From: Alnus glutinosa
Taxonomy: Eukaryota; Streptophyta; Magnoliopsida; Fagales; Betulaceae
Direction of reading: 5' to 3'
DNA length: 64,000 nucleotides
Assembly (NCBI RefSeq): GCF_958979055.1
Contig: NC_084897.1
Span: 25,411,128 to 25,475,127 of the forward strand
Under the pieces are notes generated by a model, which saw only the letters and a list, made by a program, of their open reading frames with translations, did no database searches and was not told the DNA's origin. The translations under genes and the position numbers were made by a program. Positions 36,986 to 48,700 of the stretch are shown in pieces (within the stretch, counting starts at the first letter, position 1; every line of letters begins with the position of its first letter).

Positions 36986-37328
36986 TGTTAGAGAATATAC
37001 TTTCTATATTAAAAGTAAAAGGAAATATATTATATTGATAATGTACCTTATTTTCCTTTTATAAGGTTGATCACAATTATGTATGTTTGAAGGTAATCAA
37101 ATTAAACATAGAAATTAAGGTGGTTCGGTATATGATCTACGCCTACAAGATAAAGTAAAAAATGTTACATTTTGTTTTTCTTCCTTGATCGTTTTATAAT
37201 ACATAATACTCCTATTTATAGTTATAGAAGTATTGAGAGAGATAAGAATGGTTTATCATCGAACCTAATTACAATCAACCATATAAAAGAGAAATAACGT
37301 ATAATATCAATATAATATATTCTCTAAA
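36986..37328 (-). mobile_element. Solo LTR (343 bp), AGTAG target duplication
   Basis: It starts TGTTAGAGAATATAC and ends near ATATATTCTCTAA, so the termini are TG...CA with inverted ends; here the last bases have mutated to AAAA. AGTAG precedes it (36981-36985). The duplicate at 30777-30781 preserves the right-hand AGTAG. Minus-strand CTATAAATA at about 37212-37220 could be the LTR's TATA box. It was present before the segmental duplication. Confidence 0.7.
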
Positions 37329-38052
37329 AATTTGGACACCATTGAAAATAATCCTTGTATGCCTTTCAAGAATAGAGATCCTAGCAAATGTAAGACAATA
37401 TTTATGGGGTCTATTTGTCAGAGCAGATTTCTAGTAGTCCGCCTCAACTCGAACGAGCAGGTAGCAAATTTCAAATAACCCATCTCAACTCGAACATCTA
37501 GATTTCATAAGAACTGTCTCGCATTTTCTGCTCAAATTCCTACCAATCAAGACAATAAATTGTTAAATATGCATCTACCTGTTCCACTATTAGTTGGCTG
37601 GCTGCTAGTAAATTGGCTGAAAATAGCTTCTATATATAAAGAACCACCTACTTAAACGTACGGATCTGTGTGTCTGTTTCCCACCAGCTCAGAAAAATTT
37701 GATTGAGGTTGTCCTGTCCCTCCCCTGCCTAATACACAAACTAACCAAATTACTGCATTATTAAATAACTACCATATATTAGTTTTACATTGGTTATTAT
37801 TATATATTTAAAGAAAATATTCTTCTTGCAGTAACTGGCAACCAGATGGGTTCAAATTAAAACATATTCAGTGAATGCACACTGCAAGCTGTCTTTCATC
37901 TTCCCTTGAGTGATCATGATATACAAATTAAATTGCCGTGGGAAATGATGTGATCATGATCAGTTACGTATTTAGTCTACTGCTGCTGATTCAGATAGCT
38001 TGATTTTCGCACTGGCGGGCTAGATGATAAGTACCTGCAAAATAAGAGATGA

Positions 38053-39190
38053 CCGTCGTAGGTGACGTTGGCTCCGGGAAAGTCGACATGGAGGCTCTGA
38101 TTGTTAAGTCAATAATAGCCTTGAGAGGGGCTCAATAAAGTATACTTGTTTCATTGGTTTGTGACATTTTTTATGTAATGATTATCTTTTACTTGATGGG
38201 GGTTTGTTTGATGGGGGCACTTGTTAATTTATGTTTATAGGATATAGTTTTCTTTTAAATTGATGCCTAACCTGGACTTTTTTAATTCATTTTTTTTTTT
38301 TTTAATTTAATGGAGAAAGGATTATAAGAAAACAAAAAATTAAGGAGTTAGCTCCCCAACAACAAATTCAAATAAAAATACAAGTAGAAAATTCAAACAA
38401 TAATTAGGAAATCATGAGCAAAAAAATATTCAAGAGTTCTATGTATCTTGGTCGAAGAAATGACCCACATAATGTGTTTTCTAAAGTAGGCCAAGAAGTT
38501 GACCCACTTGAAATCTACAACAACCACATGAAGGAAGCCTATTTAAGGAAAAGCACTGTCGATTTCCGATCAGGAGCTGTCGAGGAGGAGGAACGAACTA
38601 CAGCTGCGAAAATCTCAACAACAAGATTAAACCACATATATATAAGGAGGTTATAACCCCCCCCCAAAAAAAATATAAAAATAAAAACCCGCAGCATTGG
38701 CAGAGGTGAGCAGCAATGGGGTAGAGTGTGAGATCCACACGTCGACGCTTGAGGGTTACGCAGAGGCATGGAGGGAAATGTTGAGGAGCAGAGATCGAGA
38801 CTAGGGATGACGGAGGTATGGCACGTTGATGGGGGGACTAACGGATCGAGGAAGACATATCTGGCTTAAAAAAACCAAAGATGTACACTTCAAGTGTCCT
38901 GAGTGCAACTTATTGGGGAAGGGAGGAGGGAGAGAAAATGATACATTCCTCCTCCCCTAGAGCACTTGCCGGAGGCGGTTGAGAACCTCATAAGGAGGAG
39001 AAAATTCTAGAGATTAGGGGAGAGCTTCTCTTTATAAAATAAAGAAAGAAGCGGATCCTGCAAGTTCGCCCAACCTTGACTTGTATTGTGCAACACAAGG
39101 TTCATGGTTCATGTCTGATCCTACGAAGTGTTATGTATTGTGCAATTGGAGTGAGACCATGTGTGATATCTCTTATATATTCAAGCCGTT
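38053..39190. other. Intergenic after the duplicated block
   Basis: A short open stretch at 38056-38139 (TVVGDVGSGKVDMEALIVKS...) and an 80-codon frame at 38414-38656 are present. Neither shows a motif I recognise. Treated as non-coding. Confidence 0.35.
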
Positions 39191-39771
39191 CATTTTAAAT
39201 AAACGGCCTAGACTTCACTACTAGACCCCTACTTTTATTTGGGGTGGTCGACCACTTTTTTAACTGCTTTGAAGGTGACCAAACTATTCTAGTGACCACA
39301 AAGATAAATCAACCATCCCCAAATAAGAAATATTGCATTCAATACAACACAGATATTACATTGAATCTCAACCCCCATGTGGTCATATAGGGCACCCTGC
39401 CCATTTGGCAACGGAGGTGCCACTGATTTTCATCACCTTTGTTTTAAAGTCTTTTGGAGTTTACTTGAACAAGTCAGATGGTTTGTGTCCCAGTACACCT
39501 TCAAGCTTCAGCAAGTGGGTAACATAGCTGGTGCCTGGTGGGGATCGAAAAAGCTTTCTACTTTCCCACCAATAAAGTGGCTTTTTATAGATTTTATGGA
39601 TTTTGCAAGGGCCATTTTAATTGAGATACAGGTAAAGTTGTTGGGTGAACAATAACGAAAGAACCAGTGAGTTAGCGACAATATATATCTCCCATTAATA
39701 AGGGTATCGATCATATGGCTATGGAAATGGAAATGTCCCGTGGATCAATTTTGAAGGGCTCTCGAAGATAC

Positions 39772-39808
<37 letters not shown>

Positions 39809-40200
39809 TTGGATCAAGATTTCTTGCAATTCTTTCGTACTTCAAATCCTTGCAATTTTAAAAATGTGAACTGTTTATTCAAAATATACAACAAGGATTG
39901 AGCTGCGTTTTAAAAAAAATAAAAATTAATGGCATGTCTTAAAGGAATGGTCAGAGTGTAGTTGGAATGGTACTCTAAGCAGCACTTCCTCATCCTTTGA
40001 GGGTGGTTGCCACCCAAGGATGTAGTATCACCACCTCTGAGCCCTTAGGAGGTGCTGAGAGTGGTTTCGTGGCTGCACTCATTTACTTAATATTATTATT
40101 ATTTTTGTATCTACTTAAAATGATGATGTGGCTCAATTTGCACCGTTCATTTCAAATGAAGTATGATCGGCTTGAATTCCGCAAATTGTAGGGAACTTTG
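39190..40200. repeat. GGGGTGG/CCACC-rich transposon-like repeats and a TA microsatellite
   Basis: 39190-39330 and 39805-40200 resemble the repeat at 3250-3832: inverted 'ttgcaattctt...aattttaaaaatgtgaac' at the left and 'ccgttcatttcaaatgaagt...ccgcaaattgtaggg' at the right, with GGTGGTTGCCACC inside. A (TA)n run lies at about 39777-39805. Confidence 0.45.
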
Positions 40201-40674
40201 GTCCACATGCTTTGAATACGATTGCTTCCCTGATGTTCCCCAAGATTTTAGTCGTTTATATATATATATATATATTTGTTATTTTCTATTTGAGGAATAA
40301 TGAAATCGTGAAGCCACTTCAGCAAAATCATAACGTCAATACATGATTTTCATGTTGATGGGTAAGGAACAACGACCATATAATTATATATGAGAGACCG
40401 AGTGTACAATATTAATTAGCGAGGTAAGTCATGATTTTCATCAAGTTGTGATTTCATGAAAGTGTTGATTGAAGTCTAAATTTCATCTAATTGATAGTGA
40501 TTTGGGTAGAAGAAATTAGCAAAAACACAAATCATATTTCATAAACTTAATTATCTTTACAATTTGGTGGCATTAATCCTAAAACAATTAAATTAAGCTA
40601 GATATATGAAATTAGAATTTGAAGTCACAATCTCATGCACATTGATCATGAAAAAGGTAAGCTTGAAATTACAA

Positions 40675-40706
<32 letters not shown>

Positions 40707-42330
40707 TGTAGGCTAAATTCATGATTTCATGATATATATTTTTGACATTCACCATTTATGGTGAAATCAGTATTTGTAATGATATGATTTAACTCAAGCG
40801 ATTTATTACTCCACTTAAATTTACAATCGATCATTGCAATTTTTTTTTTTACTTCCATCAACTGTCGGCAACATATTTGGGAAGTATAAAATAATGGAAG
40901 AGCAAGGGAGCACATGCTGACTGACATGCATGCATACATGCATGATTGTATTTTCTATTTTGCTTTTCTCGTTAACAAAGAAAAAGAAAAAGAAAAAGTT
41001 TATTCGAAACATTTCTAGGGACACATGCATGCATTGGTCCTCCCCCTGAAGACGAATATTGTATTATACTGAGCCGTTTGTCAGCTCTCTCCACATGGGA
41101 TGTAGGGCGCAATTCGTCCATTACTGCTCTGGTCAAAGCAGACTCTACGTACTCTCTCCTACGTTTACCAGCTTTTTCTCTGCATTTTCTTAGTTGGAAA
41201 AATATTCAAAGCCCATTCGAGTATACTGTCGGTGTTTATATATAAAATTTAATTGTTCATTTTTATTGTGACGTACAATAAATTCAGACTATTCAGTAAT
41301 GGACGAATTGCTTCCTATATTGGGCCACAAATTTATTGATAAATTTAAAATTTAATTATATGTATTTATTTAATAAATATATAAAAAATATAAGTGTATT
41401 ATTTTTTGAACTTGTAAGAAAGGGCGGAGAGAGGGGGTTGAGAGGGGTGAAATGCCCGCTCACCTCCAGAAAATTATCCTTACACTTTTATATAATTCTT
41501 TCGGATGTCCTACTTGGTCACCCTTATATATTTATCAAATGACAAATATTTTATTTTTTATTTTTATTTACTTTTAACGTTTAACTAAGGTTGCGAAACC
41601 CATCGTTTAACTTATTTCCTTATTTTCATTTAAACTTACCGCACGCGATCGACAACGTTTGGAGCTTGGCGTTTGTTTGCTTTCTTTTTATCCTTTGCAG
41701 ATCTTTGGTTCTCGAGAGTGTGCACTTTTTCTTTTGTTTTTTCTAACTCACTTTGCTAGTAGCAACAACACCGACTTGATTTCATGAGGTATATATTTAA
41801 AACCTTCGTCTGAGTGCTATTTGGTTATTTGTGATTTGTCAAATCAGAAATGCTACACTTTTCAAATTTTTTTTTCTCTAAAAATTGGTTTTCAAATAAT
41901 GTGACACATTACTGAGAACCAACTTTTGAAAAAAAAAAGAAAAAAAAAAAGGAAGTGTAGAATTTCTTTGAGGTATTTATTCTTAATCCAAGCCTTCAAC
42001 AATTCAAATCAATTGGTTAGCTTTTTCTTTTTTACGGCCTAAGAGGTATGTAATCAAACTTTTACACTAATTCAACTTTTATATTTAGATTGATCTTTTA
42101 AATTAATAATTGATGAATATATATAGTTTTTGTTGCATGTTATAATTGTATGAAATATTTAATTGTAGTTAATTACTTGAAATTATAGAGAGCAAAAATA
42201 ATTTTGTTGAATTGTTTATTCATTTCACTAGTTATATATTTTTAATTATTATTTTTTTAAAAAAAATTGACCAATCGGAACCAAAATCTTGGCTCCACCA
42301 TTGCTTGTGAGTGTAGTTTTGGAGTATATA
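40201..42330. other. Intergenic with no recognisable gene
   Basis: AT-rich DNA with a TA microsatellite (about 40257-40275) and a poly-T/poly-A pair at 40675-40705. Frames up to 70 codons show nothing recognisable. Confidence 0.4.
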
Positions 42331-42335
42331 AAGAG

Positions 42336-42360
42336 CCCCCCCGCGGGGGGGGGGGGGGCG
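42336..42360. repeat. C-run/G-run hairpin (C7, GC, G14)
   Basis: Seven C, then GC, then fourteen G, set in AT-rich DNA. It can fold as a hairpin or a G-quadruplex-like structure on the plus strand. Confidence 0.85.
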
Positions 42361-42557
42361 TTAGGATTTCGATACCTCCAACGATTATTCATGATTTTTG
42401 CACTCATCTGTTCTATCTTTTATATGTTGTTGCAATTTGAATTATTTATTTGAAATTAACAATCCAAATTAAATACCTTAGATATTGAAGGCGATCTGTA
42501 TTGGATTGAATTTTTATTTTTATTTTTTTTTAAGTAAATGTACTTTGAATTTTTATG

Positions 42558-42692
42558 GGATTTGATTCGTACACAACATCATCACAACAACTACACAACA
42601 ACTTCTCATATGAGAGTGGGTCCCAGTATGTTGGGCCACCTTCATGTGAAAAATTGTTGTGTGGTTGTTGTGTTGGTGTTGTAAATTTAACA
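42558..42692. mobile_element. MITE of the 'GGGATTTGATTC...CAACAACTA' family
   Basis: The left half GGGATTTGATTCGTACACAAC... ACACAACAACTTCTCATATG and the right half CATGTGAAAAATTGTTGTGTGG... GGTGTTGTAAATTTAAC are inverted copies. Related to 27338-27580 and 53609-53740. Confidence 0.6.
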
Positions 42693-42733
42693 TTTTCCAA
42701 TTTTTATTAACGCTAGATATGGCGTATTTTTAT

Positions 42734-43079
42734 GAGTAATGTTTCTTGTACAGCTCTTACACAACTCTAACAACTTTTTATTAAAATTAATCATTGAATA
42801 TTTAGGGCATACATATAGAAAAAAAAAAAATCCAATGATTGATTATAAAAAATAATAAGTTAGAGTTGTGCAAAAGTTGTGTAAGAGTTGTGCAAGAAAC
42901 ATTGCTCAAACTTATTTGCAACTTTTACACAACTCTAACAACCTTTTTTTAAGATTAACCATTGAATATTTATGACTCACATATAGGAAAACAAATTTAA
43001 TGGTTGCTCAAAAAAAAAAAAAAAAAAGTAATCAGAGTTGTGCAAAAATTATATAAGAGTTGTACATAAAATATTACCC
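42734..43079. mobile_element. Two adjacent fold-back MITEs of one family
   Basis: The first (42734-42907) starts GAGTAATGTTTCTTGTACAG and ends in the reverse complement GTTGTGCAAGAAACATTGCTC. The second (42908-43079) follows directly with TTGCAACTTTTACACAACTC ... GAGTTGTACATAAAATATTACCC. Both carry the TTACACAACTCTAACAAC arm. Either one inserted beside the other or the array arose by duplication. Confidence 0.65.
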
Positions 43080-44440
43080 AATAAATTCATACATGACTTT
43101 TAAGATATGTTGCACAAATTGTTAGACATTCTGGTCATTAAGTGTATCGTCTTTTTTGTCATGAAAGTAAAGATTATTATAACAAGAAAAGAAAAAAGAA
43201 AAGAAACTTAATATTAATTCTTTAGAATAATTCGACAAATTATTTACACATTCTTGAATATTCTCATTTTTTTCATCACTTTGAATATATAACAAGTTTT
43301 TGACCTTTGTTCCTTCATTCGTGACAGCATTGTTACTATTTTTATTATTTCAACTTTATTGCACCCTATATTAGAATTGTTATTAGAAGCTGAATATTAT
43401 TTACACATCTTTCATGTATGCTTCTTGTTTTAATTATTAAATCTTAATTAAACGTCAAAATCAATGGTATAAATGAGGCGAACGTTAAAAAGATACACAC
43501 ATAAATTCATAATATATATATATATAAATAAATAAATATCATTTTCCCTATTAAAGATACACACGTAATCTATACCAATCCTAATCCTTAATTCCCCAAG
43601 TTGATGAATAACTAACATTACTATAAGGGTATTACAAATCTTTTATAATCGTACGTGACAGTTTATATAGTATTTACGCTGCCAATAATTTTTCAAGATT
43701 CATATTCTTATTAATCTGTTGTTCGAATTGTTTTGAATATCAAATATAAAAGGATCCCTATAGAACCTATCTGTTCAAACAAAAAGATGAACTGCTTGTT
43801 GTGACATTTCACGTTACTATGGTGTAAAAAAGAGAATATTTTTATATAGAGCATGCTCTCTCTAAATAGTGTGAGATAGTGTAAAATTCAAAAATAAAAT
43901 TGTGCGGACTTAATACGAAGCTGACAATATCATACCCTTTGAAGCGTTAAGTTACATTCATTGCTTGCTCGAGCAAATACACTCCCCGTTAGAATTTTCT
44001 TACGTTTTGTATTTAAATTATTAGTAATTAAAAAAAAAAAAAAAAAAAACTAAAAATCTCTCTCCAATTTTTCAACATAAAGAGAATTTGTAGAATGTGT
44101 AGAGATCCCGATCCAACTGAGTTTTACTTTTGATTTCTTTAAAAACGCATAAAGGTGTCACATGCTCAGCTAATTTCCGGGTGACAATTTATATCCATTC
44201 AATGCATTAGGCAATGGCCGGGCACGGTTGGTTGCCACGCAAATTAAGTAGAACGTCATGGACAAATCAGTCATTTGGGTCTCTGGTGTCGTCAAGGTCT
44301 GGCTTAGCGCCCAGCGCGGTAGTTTTAATTCAAAGGCTGATAATATTCAGAGCAGCGTAGAAAAGCAACCGACGAAGAAAGTGGACGCCATAACCACCAC
44401 CATTCCTCGAAGCCCTTAATTTGGGACCAAAATACTGTAA
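43080..44440. other. Intergenic with no recognisable gene
   Basis: AT-rich non-coding sequence up to the kinesin promoter; nothing else was recognised. Confidence 0.4.
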
Positions 44441-44443
44441 TTT

Positions 44444-44446
<3 letters not shown>

Positions 44447-44484
<38 letters not shown>
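44447..44484. repeat. (AG)n microsatellite
   Basis: About 38 bp of AG, upstream of the kinesin gene. With the CT run at 45203-45239 it brackets the probable leader region. Confidence 0.95.
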
Positions 44485-44486
<2 letters not shown>

Positions 44487-44673
44487 TTGGCTTCTCAGTT
44501 CTCAATCTCTTTCGCCCTATTTTTTTTATTTTTTTTTTCAAAAAATATTTTATAAATATATTTTTTGGTTTTGAGTTTTGAGATTGGGATTGCATGAGGT
44601 AAGTGTTATATTTTTGTTGACAGTTGAAAGGGACGGCTTCTCTGTTGATTGAGACAGAGAACACCAATTCTAC

Positions 44674-44893
44674 GGCTGTGTTTGGTTTGGCGGATAAAAT
44701 ATTGGATTTGGTATTCGATTTTTTGTTTTTATATTTAAGATTTGTACTCTTTTATACCTAGCAATGGCTAGCATTGTTGGGTCAGTTTCAAAGTTTTTTA
44801 TTTTATTTTTATATAATGCGTCCAGAGTTTGGATTTGAGCTGGGGCTCCAGCTCCAATTTTAAGGTTAACTCTATATCTAACCAAACACGGCC
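44674..44893. mobile_element. MITE (220 bp) in the kinesin 5' region
   Basis: It begins GGCTGTGTTTGGTTTGG and ends AACCAAACACGGCC, a near-perfect 14-bp inverted repeat, flanked by TA/CTA-like bases. It has no coding content. It may contribute to the kinesin promoter or leader. Confidence 0.7.
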
Positions 44894-45200
44894 TAGTTGG
44901 TAACCGACGAGTACTTCTGAGTTTGGTTTTTTTTATTTCGAAATTTTGATATATCCAGCTCAAATCTTCTGCAATTTCGTTGAAGTTCATCAAAATATGG
45001 AAGACTATGGTTAAGTTGTCTGGGATTTTGCTGTACAGGGCCAAATTTAGGAAATCAAATCCAATCACATCTCAGACGGCTCATTTCAGAGCTCTCTCTG
45101 CACTACACTGCATTGCACAGCACATGGAGCCAGTGAAGAATCTTCCATAGATCACAGACATTCTCTTGAAAATGACTGAATTCTCAACCCCCAAGGTAAA

Positions 45201-45202
<2 letters not shown>

Positions 45203-45239
<37 letters not shown>
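45203..45239. repeat. (CT)n microsatellite just after a probable leader-exon donor
   Basis: About 36 bp of CT. It follows CCCCCAAG|GTAAAG at 45193/45194, which looks like the donor of a 5' UTR exon of the kinesin gene. Confidence 0.9.
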
Positions 45240-45243
<4 letters not shown>

Positions 45244-45754
45244 ATATCTTTTTTTTTTTTTTTTTCAATAACATCGTTTATTCAAAACGGGCTAACATGT
45301 GAGGAAGAGTTTGACAGTCTGTAATTGGGGACCATCTTAGAAAAACTACAAAATTTCCATTAAACTACATACCCCATTATTTGTTATATAATTGGTTATG
45401 TATACATGAATTGAGAAAGACAGACAAATAATACTGGTTTAATGCTTGAGACAAAACGCTGAATAAAAATTGCGGTTGAATTAGCACTGACCCATCATTA
45501 GTTTGTCGATGCAGATGATGATTGTTGGTGAAAAGTTTGAGTGGCCCTTGTGTTCTGTACAGAATAAACGAAGCTTGCTTTATTGAATAGTCAGAACCGT
45601 TATGCATTAGTCCAATAGTGCGGAAAAAGTTGTGGGGAACTGAAGATAGGAGCCAGTAGTGATAGGCGGTCTTCATTGGAATTCATTGATTTCTTGATAT
45701 ATGGTCTCAATTTGAGCCTTGCTTGGGAGGTGGGTTTCGGAAGAAGAGTGAGAG

Positions 45755-48700
45755 ATGGGAGCAGCAGGGGGAGAGGAACTTGTGCAAGGGCCGAGTGGAC
45801 GTGTGGAGAAAATTTTTGTTTCGATTAGGCTGAGGCCATTGAATGAGAAGGAGATTGCAAGGAATGATGTGTCGGAGTGGGAATGCATCAACGACAACAC
45901 TATCATATACAGGAATAACCTTTCAGTTTCTGAGCGGTCCATGTACCCAACTGCGTATACATTTGGTAAGAAAGTGATAAAATTACATTTTCGTATGACT
46001 TGATTTTCTTTGGTGAATGCGGCTTTTGGGTCTTATTTCTCACATTGTGTCAATTATGAGATATAATTGATGCAATTGTAAATAGCACCCAATTTGACTC
46101 AAGTCTACTGGATAATGGAAGAATTTTGCTGGAATTGGTTTCAAATTTTTGGAGCTTGGAGTTTTTCTTTGATTCTTGTTTTTGTGAAATTCTTTCTGCC
46201 TGTAATGATTCTGACTTTATCCCTGGTTTTCATTTAAACTCGGCCACACTGATATGATCAACTTCTTTCCAGACGTTAGATTGTGTTTTGTGTTGCTCTG
46301 TGGTTTTGTTAGAAGAAGCATTTTGTACGGACAATACCTGTAGCGATATTTGATATGGATCTAGTTTCTCAAATTTTCTGTTCTTCTGATCGGTGTTGTT
46401 TTGTTTGGCTTTTTGGTTCTAGACAGAGTATATAGGAGTGATTGTTCCACAAGGCAGGTATACGAAGAAGCAGCCAAGGAAGTTGCACTTGTAGTTGTCA
46501 GTGGTATAAATGGTCGGTACATTCAATCTTTTTTATTTCTTTGCAATATCCTTGTTTCTTGAGCTTTGCTTTAAATTCCAACAACAGCTGCATTATTTTT
46601 TGGACAACCTATTTTCAGCAAGTATTTTTGCATATGGACAAACAAGCAGCGGAAAGACATATACGATGAGTGGAATTACTGAGTACGCTGTAGCAGATAT
46701 ATATGACTACATGGGGAAGGTAATTGAGACACTAATATTGATTTTCCTTTCATTCAGATATGCATTTTGTTATGTTCCTCGAGTTCCATTAATTTGATGA
46801 AATAATGTGATTCGTAGCACAATGAAAGAGACTTTCTTTTGAAGTTCTCTGCTTTGGAGATTTACAATGAATCTGTCAGGGACCTCCTAAGCGCAGATAG
46901 TACCCCGTTAAGACTTCTTGATGATCCAGAGGTGAATATCATTTTTTATATGCCGAAGAACTGTACATGTAAGGTTCTTTGCCCTAATATTTAGCTAATT
47001 TGATAGAGAGGGACAACTGTTGAGAAACTCACAGAGGAAACTCTGAGGGACTGGAACCATTTTAAAGAACTTCTCGCTGTCTGTGAAGGTAAGGAATAAA
47101 GATGCTCCCAACTAGTCTTTCTTTGATCAAATGATGCATGATGTGCACAGAAGTAATGTCCTAGTTCATTGCAGCTCAAAGACAAATTGGGGAGACATTC
47201 CTGAATGAAGCAAGCTCCAGATCTCATCAGATTCTCAGACTGGTATGAATTGTTTTCATTACAGAATTTAAACTGTTGGCCCTCCTGATAATTTTTCACA
47301 TTTCCTTTCACTAAATAATGTGTTCTGTCAGACAATTGAAAGTTCAGCACGTGAGTTTCTTGGCAATGACAAGTCAAGCTCCCTTGCGGCTACTGTGGTA
47401 TGAATCATTAACTTTTTTCTTCTTTTTACGAGAAAGAGAGAAGAAGAAAAAAAAAAATAGCCAAAGAAAACAGTAGTTCAACTGGTAATCAGCAACAATG
47501 ACAACCATGTTTTTTTTTTTTTGGTACAGAATTTTGTTGACCTTGCAGGAAGTGAGCGTGCATCTCAGTCATTAGCAGCTGGTACAAGGTTGAAAGAAGG
47601 TTGCCACATAAATCGCAGCTTGTTAACTCTGGGAACTGTTATCCGTAAGCTCAGGTTTGTTGGTCAAGCTTGTATCTTAATTTTTTGCACTTCGGCTGAA
47701 GTCACCATGAGTTTTTTCTGCCATTACTTTAAACGTATTGGTTTCCTTTAATGAATGATCAGCAAAAGGAATTTATTATTGAACAATTCAATGATGATAC
47801 TTAAGAGTTAGTGATACTATGTAAGGTGAAGGATTTAGTTATTGTGGTTCGCAGGAGTTATATGTAGGCGTTATGATTCACTAATTTTATTAGTCAGAGT
47901 TTTCAGCTGTTGTCTTCTGCCTTAAATTTGATCACAGCCGCGTGTCTTCTGAATCAAATGTGCCTTAGACTGATGCCTTATAACTTCGTATAACATTTAA
48001 TCAACATTGTGTGGATATTGTGCTATCAAATAGCTCACTATTTCGATTGAGTTATGAAGATTTACTATGGTAGCGATTGTTATGGTCCTTCCCAAAACCA
48101 TTTGAATTGTTAATGCTATTGTTATTGCATGTTTAGCTCTTTTTCTTAATTGATATTTTCTTTCAGAAATATGATTCAAGCCTTTGCATAGCATGCACAA
48201 ATACTACACATCTATTGCAAACATAAGTAACTTTGAGTTTGGGTGCAGCAAGGGAAGAAATGGACATGTTCCTTTTAGAGATTCGAAGCTAACCCGCATA
48301 CTGCAGTCCTCTTTAGGAGGCAATGCTAGAACTGCCATCATCTGTACCATGAGCCCTGCACGAAGTCATGTTGAGCAATCAAGAAACACTCTCTTGTTTG
48401 CAAGTTGTGCTAAAGAAGTGGCAACTAATGCACAGGTCAATGTAGTCATGTCAGATAAAGCATTGGTAAAGCATTTGCAGAGAGAATTGGCTAGATTGGA
48501 AAGTGGAATGAGAAGTTCAGGACCAACTTCTGTTACAACTGACTCTGCTGCTTTGCTTAGAGAAAAGGACCTTCAGATTGAAAAGGTAATGAATAGGCTT
48601 GTAGTATCAAATTTAGCTGCCTTTTAAATCTCTGGACTACCGGCAATGTCCTTAGCTTTGATTTAAAGGGGAAATGCTTACATTTAATTACAATTGAAGG

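Larger units (their letters stand above)
31539..38052 (+). repeat. Segmental duplication, copy 2
   Basis: The copy starts within the EG45 3' flank (CGTTTCTCCATGAAGAG) and ends at 'aaaataagagatga' (38052), after which the sequence is unrelated. It has no EG45 coding sequence, so the copied unit began downstream of the gene or the gene was lost. It carries its own insertions: a solo LTR (31555-31983), two sister MITEs (32691-32875 and 33982-34159) and a fold-back element (34549-35107). Confidence 0.85.

Noticed and set aside
38056..38139. Short open stretch TVVGDVGSGKVDMEALIVKS
   Set aside because: It superficially recalls small metal-binding domains but lacks their Cys-x-x-Cys and has no start codon.
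42734..43079. CRISPR-like pattern of repeated short motifs
   Set aside because: The repeats are inverted halves of fold-back MITEs in plant nuclear DNA, not regularly spaced direct repeats.
44670..45068. 132-codon minus-strand frame
   Set aside because: It overlaps a MITE with clear inverted ends and the probable kinesin leader, and has no family motif.
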